Made by a program: the position numbers and the translations under genes. The notes below the pieces were generated by a model. That model had not been told where the DNA came from. It worked only from the letters and a program-made list of their open reading frames with translations, and ran no database searches. A stretch of 64,000 nucleotides of DNA from Roseburia sp. (GTDB taxonomy: Bacteria; Bacillota; Clostridia; Lachnospirales; Lachnospiraceae): the NCBI GenBank assembly GCA_019421345.1, contig JAHZFL010000002.1, positions 165,109 to 229,108 of the forward strand, written 5' to 3'. Positions 61,002-64,000 of this stretch are shown piece by piece (position 1 is the stretch's first letter; each line of letters begins with the position of its first letter).

Positions 61002-61829
61002 TTAAAAATTAAATACTCCAAGCGAATACAATATGTAACCGGTCAACAGTACAAAATTCAGTACGGAAAACCATGACAGACATTTTAAATAACCACGGAT
61101 AGAGCCGACTCCCTGTTCCATCGCCTCCATCTTTTCGATCTTTGAATCAAATTCGTTAAAAAGGTCCTGAATATTGCGATAGCACTTGACATTCTCGGAA
61201 TGCACCTTCTCAGACAGATCCAGCTTGATCGACTCCAACTGTGCCGTCGCATTTTCAAGAAGCGACTTTACCTCAGCAATCTGTCCCTCGGAAAGCTTCT
61301 TATTTGCGATCGCCTGTTCCTCCAGAAACTGCTTATTCGTCGCTAGCTGCTCCTCGGAAAGCTTCTTATTTGCGGCAATCTGCTCCTCATTCAATCTGCG
61401 GTTGGACGTCAATTGCTCCTCGCTCGCCGCCTTCACCTCCGTCACCTGTCCGGAAATGCTCCGCTCGATCTCGTCCATCTTAAGAGTGACCTTTCCCGCA
61501 AGCTCATCCACCTTTCTGGTAAATTCCGTCACGATACGGTCCGCTTCCTCCTGCCGTTCCGTCAGAATATTCTGCAGCTCCTGCGCTTTATCCTCTCTCT
61601 CGTTCACAAGAGTCTGCAATTCCTGTACTTTATTCTCCTTTGATGCAAGGAGGTCCTGTAGCTGCTTTGCTTTCTCCCTGAATTCATCGATCTGGCTTAA
61701 TAAGAAATCTTCTTTTTCCACTTCTTCCTGTATCCTTTCGCGCTTATGTGATGCTGTTGTATTCGTCCGTACTGCCCGCGTTTTGCCGGGTGAAAGCTGT
61801 CTCTGCAATATTTGAAAGAGATTTGCCAT
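61002..61829 (-). CDS. Tail-anchored coiled-coil protein, unknown
   Basis: 275 residues. A short basic N-terminus (ILQRQLSPGKTRAVRT) is followed by a very long coiled coil (about 40-220) and a C-terminal membrane helix (WFSVLNFVLLTGYILYSLGV). Residues ~140-200 are tandem 11-residue repeats of the type LSEEQLATNKQ / LNEEQIAANKK, so the coil is a hendecad. No family name can be given; the plan resembles cytoplasmic scaffolds anchored at the membrane by the tail. Start 61829 is used; an ATG at 61868 is in frame but overlaps the promoter region. It has its own promoter and precedes the pyrophosphatase. Confidence 0.75.
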   Translation of the reverse strand: MANLFQILQRQLSPGKTRAVRTNTTASHKRERIQEEVEKEDFLLSQIDEFREKAKQLQDLLASKENKVQELQTLVNEREDKAQELQNILTERQEEADRIVTEFTRKVDELAGKVTLKMDEIERSISGQVTEVKAASEEQLTSNRRLNEEQIAANKKLSEEQLATNKQFLEEQAIANKKLSEGQIAEVKSLLENATAQLESIKLDLSEKVHSENVKCYRNIQDLFNEFDSKIEKMEAMEQGVGSIRGYLKCLSWFSVLNFVLLTGYILYSLGVFNF

Positions 61830-61876
61830 CTGTACTTTCTCCCCACTTTCTACGAATTTGAAAAACATCTATGTTT

Positions 61877-61905
61877 ATTCTAACATTATCGTTTTTCTTT
61901 GTAAA
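61877..61905 (-). promoter_or_regulatory. Promoter of the coiled-coil/pyrophosphatase unit
   Basis: TTTACA (61900-61905) and TAGAAT (61877-61882) on the minus strand are 17 bp apart. Confidence 0.65.
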
Positions 61906-61937
61906 GCAAGAAACGCACTGCCAAAAACGACTGCCGC

Positions 61938-63671
61938 TTAAAAGAAATGAACCGTATAGTCAGCAATTACATGCCCTGCCTCTGAAATAGTAACACGGTA
62001 TCGCTCGCCTGCCTGGATCTGAAGTCCCTGCGGTTTAAAGATCACGCAGCCCTTCTGCCCGTAATTGGAATTTTCTACATTAAAATATCCGTCGCCGGAG
62101 CCCTGACGGAAATTCCATTCCTGTCCGTTACCGCCCAGTCTCGTCAGCTTGACCGACACATCGGAAAGTGCACTTCCATACGAGTAGCTCCATGCCATAT
62201 TTCCGTTAAAATAAGCAAGCGGCATCTCCTGTGCCGGCCATGCGACCCCCTTTACGTCCGCTCCCCAGTTGCCTGTATCAAATGCATAGACGCTTGTGTA
62301 GGTTCCGTTATTTGACGCATACCCAAATCCCGTCTCCTTCATCGGTGGATTCAAAATCCATCTGCGGTGTCCCAAACGGTCAATATTGGACGCGTCACTG
62401 TCATCCATCCATAAGAGGATAGAATAAGGAAGCGATGTTTTCCAGCTTGTATATGCTATATTGGAGCTGGAAGCTCCCTTGCTTCCAAGCTGATAAAGCT
62501 CCTCACTCATACCGGACGGGCGCGTCGGATAATGCGTCAGCTTGTTGTTTACCGCATTTAAAAATGCCCCCGCCTGCGCCATCTGGGTATATGAATCGTT
62601 GATGGTCACATGCGCGTCAAGTCCTGCGATATACCGCATTTGATTGAGCATCGCAAGCGCTTTATTCTGGGACTCCTGCGACACTGCACCTTTTTCATAC
62701 GGAGCTGCAAAATTCGGCTCGCGCTCCATAGTGGTAACGCCATGAATATCCGCATCATTTATGCCGCTGGAAGCCATATAGCTTCTCACTTCGTTCTCCG
62801 TATGATAGGCAACACCAAGCCCATAAGATTTCCGGCTCTCATCCTGACAAATACCTGTGACCTCATCAAAATAATACGATGCTCCGTCAATCTCTGCCGA
62901 GCCCTTTGCCATCGCTCCGGTTACCGGATCAAAGTAGTATCTGTTGCCGTTTTGCTCATTCCACCCCTTAACCATACGGCCATTGCCGTCGTAACGTACC
63001 CATTTGCCTCCGTCAGACTCCTGATATACATCCTTGCCTGCCGCCATTTTTCCATTTTCGACGGCATCGAGCCAATACCACGCACCGCTCGCCGGATCGT
63101 AGATTTCCTTGCCGCGCCCGTCAAGCCCCTGACGCACACCGTTTTCATACCAATAATTGACGCCGTCAAGCATATACCACTGACAGTTGATGCCGATCCC
63201 GGTTGTCCGGTCAAATGCACACGGCTTGCCGTCTATCACAGCATCTCCCTTCGCCATTGTTCCATAGGTTCCGTCAAAATAATAGGTTCCTGCCGGTGTC
63301 GTCTGCCACCCCTTGACCATATGACCGCTCTGATCATAACGCACCCATTTGCCGGTCTTCTCTCCCGCACTATTGACAGAGTCGCCCCATTCTCCGGCAA
63401 GCGATGTCTGATAAACATCCTTGCCTGCCGCCATCCGTCCGCCATCTATGGAATCCAGCCAGTACCATGCGTTGCTCACCGGATCGTAAATCTCCTTGCC
63501 GCGTCCGTCAAGCCCCTGCTTCACACCGTCCTCATACCAATATCTGCCGCCGTTTTCCTCCACCCATTGTCCGCGGGCCTCTGCCGCCGCCGTTTCCGGT
63601 GTCATGACCGCAAGCATTGCCGCCATGCCGATCATCCCCACAAAATATTTCATAACAATTTTTCTTTTCAT
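61938..63671 (-). CDS. Secreted CAP-domain protein with cell-wall-binding repeats
   Basis: 577 residues with a signal peptide (KYFVGMIGMAAMLAVMTPETAAA, cleavage expected after AEA near residue 32; basic MKRK start). Residues ~35-300 contain choline-binding-like repeats rich in Trp, Tyr and Gly (GRYWYEDGVKQGLDGRGKEIYD, GWQTTPAGTYYFD). A ~50-residue block occurs twice, at about 36-90 and 165-218. Residues ~345-480 are a CAP/SCP domain (ALAMLNQMRYIAGL, RLGHRRWILNPP). A beta-rich tail follows. It should sit on or be released from the cell wall; CAP function in bacteria is mostly unknown. GGGAGG precedes the ATG. Confidence 0.9.
   Translation of the reverse strand: MKRKIVMKYFVGMIGMAAMLAVMTPETAAAEARGQWVEENGGRYWYEDGVKQGLDGRGKEIYDPVSNAWYWLDSIDGGRMAAGKDVYQTSLAGEWGDSVNSAGEKTGKWVRYDQSGHMVKGWQTTPAGTYYFDGTYGTMAKGDAVIDGKPCAFDRTTGIGINCQWYMLDGVNYWYENGVRQGLDGRGKEIYDPASGAWYWLDAVENGKMAAGKDVYQESDGGKWVRYDGNGRMVKGWNEQNGNRYYFDPVTGAMAKGSAEIDGASYYFDEVTGICQDESRKSYGLGVAYHTENEVRSYMASSGINDADIHGVTTMEREPNFAAPYEKGAVSQESQNKALAMLNQMRYIAGLDAHVTINDSYTQMAQAGAFLNAVNNKLTHYPTRPSGMSEELYQLGSKGASSSNIAYTSWKTSLPYSILLWMDDSDASNIDRLGHRRWILNPPMKETGFGYASNNGTYTSVYAFDTGNWGADVKGVAWPAQEMPLAYFNGNMAWSYSYGSALSDVSVKLTRLGGNGQEWNFRQGSGDGYFNVENSNYGQKGCVIFKPQGLQIQAGERYRVTISEAGHVIADYTVHFF
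63027..63546 (-). repeat. Internal direct repeat in the CAP gene
   Basis: A ~130-bp segment at 63027-63154 recurs at 63414-63546, about 387 bp apart. It encodes the two near-identical cell-wall-binding blocks and could recombine to change repeat number. Confidence 0.7.
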
Positions 63672-63712
63672 ACAAACCTCCCGAAACCTGTTAGTATTTT
63701 TGTAATAGTATC

Positions 63713-63741
63713 AGTCTACTCCATTTTTCTTTCTCCCGCAA
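63713..63741 (-). promoter_or_regulatory. Promoter of the CAP gene
   Basis: TTGCGG (63736-63741) and TAGACT (63713-63718) on the minus strand are 17 bp apart, about 40 bp before the start codon. Confidence 0.55.
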
Positions 63742-63860
63742 TCCTTATTTATACTTTACACGCACAACTGCTTTTAATATAGTAGAAACGGCTTCTTATT
63801 ACGTCTCATAAATCATTCTGCCAATCGTACTCTCGTAAACATACCGCTTAGTTTCCCCAA

Positions 63861-64000
63861 TTATTTTTTGACTTTTAATGTTGCATTGGCAAGCCTGCCG
63901 TACAAATTGCCATCTCGATCGTCTCTGTATGTTTCAAAAGTCCCCTCCACCACGATAGACGCATTTTCGGACGGATATTCGTCGGGATAAACATGTGATC
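63861..64000 (-). CDS. C-terminal end of an unknown protein (starts outside window)
   Basis: The last 46 codons of a minus-strand gene enter from the right edge and stop at 63861. The visible sequence contains YPSENASIVVEGTFETYRDD, a short turn, and LYGRLANATLKVKK. The alternation of strand-forming residues with a central Gly-Thr looks like a small OB-fold or similar beta domain as found at the end of some lipoproteins and DUF1980-like proteins. Not enough is present to name it. Confidence 0.55.
   Translation of the reverse strand, partial: SHVYPDEYPSENASIVVEGTFETYRDDRDGNLYGRLANATLKVKK

Noticed and set aside
61240..61420. A possible CRISPR-like or tandem DNA repeat
   Set aside because: The periodic sequence is the coding DNA of 11-residue coiled-coil repeats, not a spacer-repeat array.
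63780..63860. A second reading frame after the right-edge gene that reads GETKRYVYESTIGRMIYET before a stop
   Set aside because: It could be the true C-terminus after a frameshift in the edge gene, but only a short piece is visible and the first frame also reads well; cannot be decided without the sequence to the right.

Overview
The window reads as a chromosomal segment of a strictly anaerobic, Gram-positive gut-type Clostridia, most likely family Lachnospiraceae. This is inferred from the gene content: an [FeFe]-hydrogenase maturation operon (hydE, hydG, hydF with a TM1266-type regulator), a split purine-closing step with a PurO-type cyclohydrolase, the DUF711/ACT pair, an hrcA-grpE-dnaK-dnaJ operon under CIRCE, meso-DAP type MurE with DapF, LuxS, and AGGAGG-like ribosome sites almost everywhere. 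Genus cannot be fixed by eye. No prophage, insertion sequence, CRISPR array or rRNA operon is visible; the window is mostly core genome with small accessory spots.

Layout. 1-6.7 kb: 3' part of a DUF177 gene, ackA, divergent tmcAL, then the two last steps of IMP synthesis as separate proteins and a CgeB-like glycosyltransferase. 6.7-17.2 kb: DUF711 and ACT proteins, a beta-lactamase-fold hydrolase, an FtsA-like ATPase, coaE, polA, an aminopeptidase P and a thioesterase. 17.2-22.2 kb: a 33-residue ORF whose ribosome site lies inside a terminator, then a translationally coupled YfhO-like/LtaS-like membrane pair. 22-26 kb: a 48-residue protein, tRNA-Leu(CAA), a possible leader ORF plus terminator before a CNNM-type transporter, a double hemerythrin, and a small regulator with a clear palindromic operator. 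26-30.4 kb: nucleosidase, hybrid histidine kinase and HD protein in one operon, divergent from luxS. 30.6-35.8 kb: heat-shock operon. 36-39.7 kb: MacAB-type export operon. 39.7-44.7 kb: TM1266-hydE-hydG-hydF-nudC. 44.7-47.4 kb: an ABC-F protein behind a ~500-nt leader that looks like an attenuator. 47.4-53.8 kb: hemW and lepA, then iscS-iscU-rrf2-cysK behind a perfect 26-bp dyad. 53.8-61 kb: larE, murE, dapF, a trans-sulfuration enzyme, divergent araC-type regulator, CBS-type family II pyrophosphatase. 61-64 kb: a tail-anchored coiled-coil protein, a secreted CAP protein with cell-wall-binding modules, and the 3' end of an unknown gene.

How the genes fit together. Sulfur and methyl cycling is the strongest theme: MTA/SAH-type nucleosidase and LuxS, a PLP trans-sulfuration enzyme, CysK, IscS/IscU, LarE, and the radical-SAM/Fe-S maturases HydE, HydG and HemW all need or supply cysteine, sulfide or Fe-S clusters. 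Envelope work is the second theme (MurE, DapF, YfhO, LtaS-like, CAP protein, FtsA-like).

The most interesting unexplained signals are non-coding: (i) a dispersed intergenic repeat, in two sequence modules and at five sites, that repeatedly butts against terminators; (ii) the ABC-F leader with a 7-codon ORF and two alternative hairpins; (iii) the 33-residue ORF translated from inside a terminator stem; (iv) an acidic leader ORF before a Mg-transporter-like gene; (v) two textbook-quality but unassigned operators.
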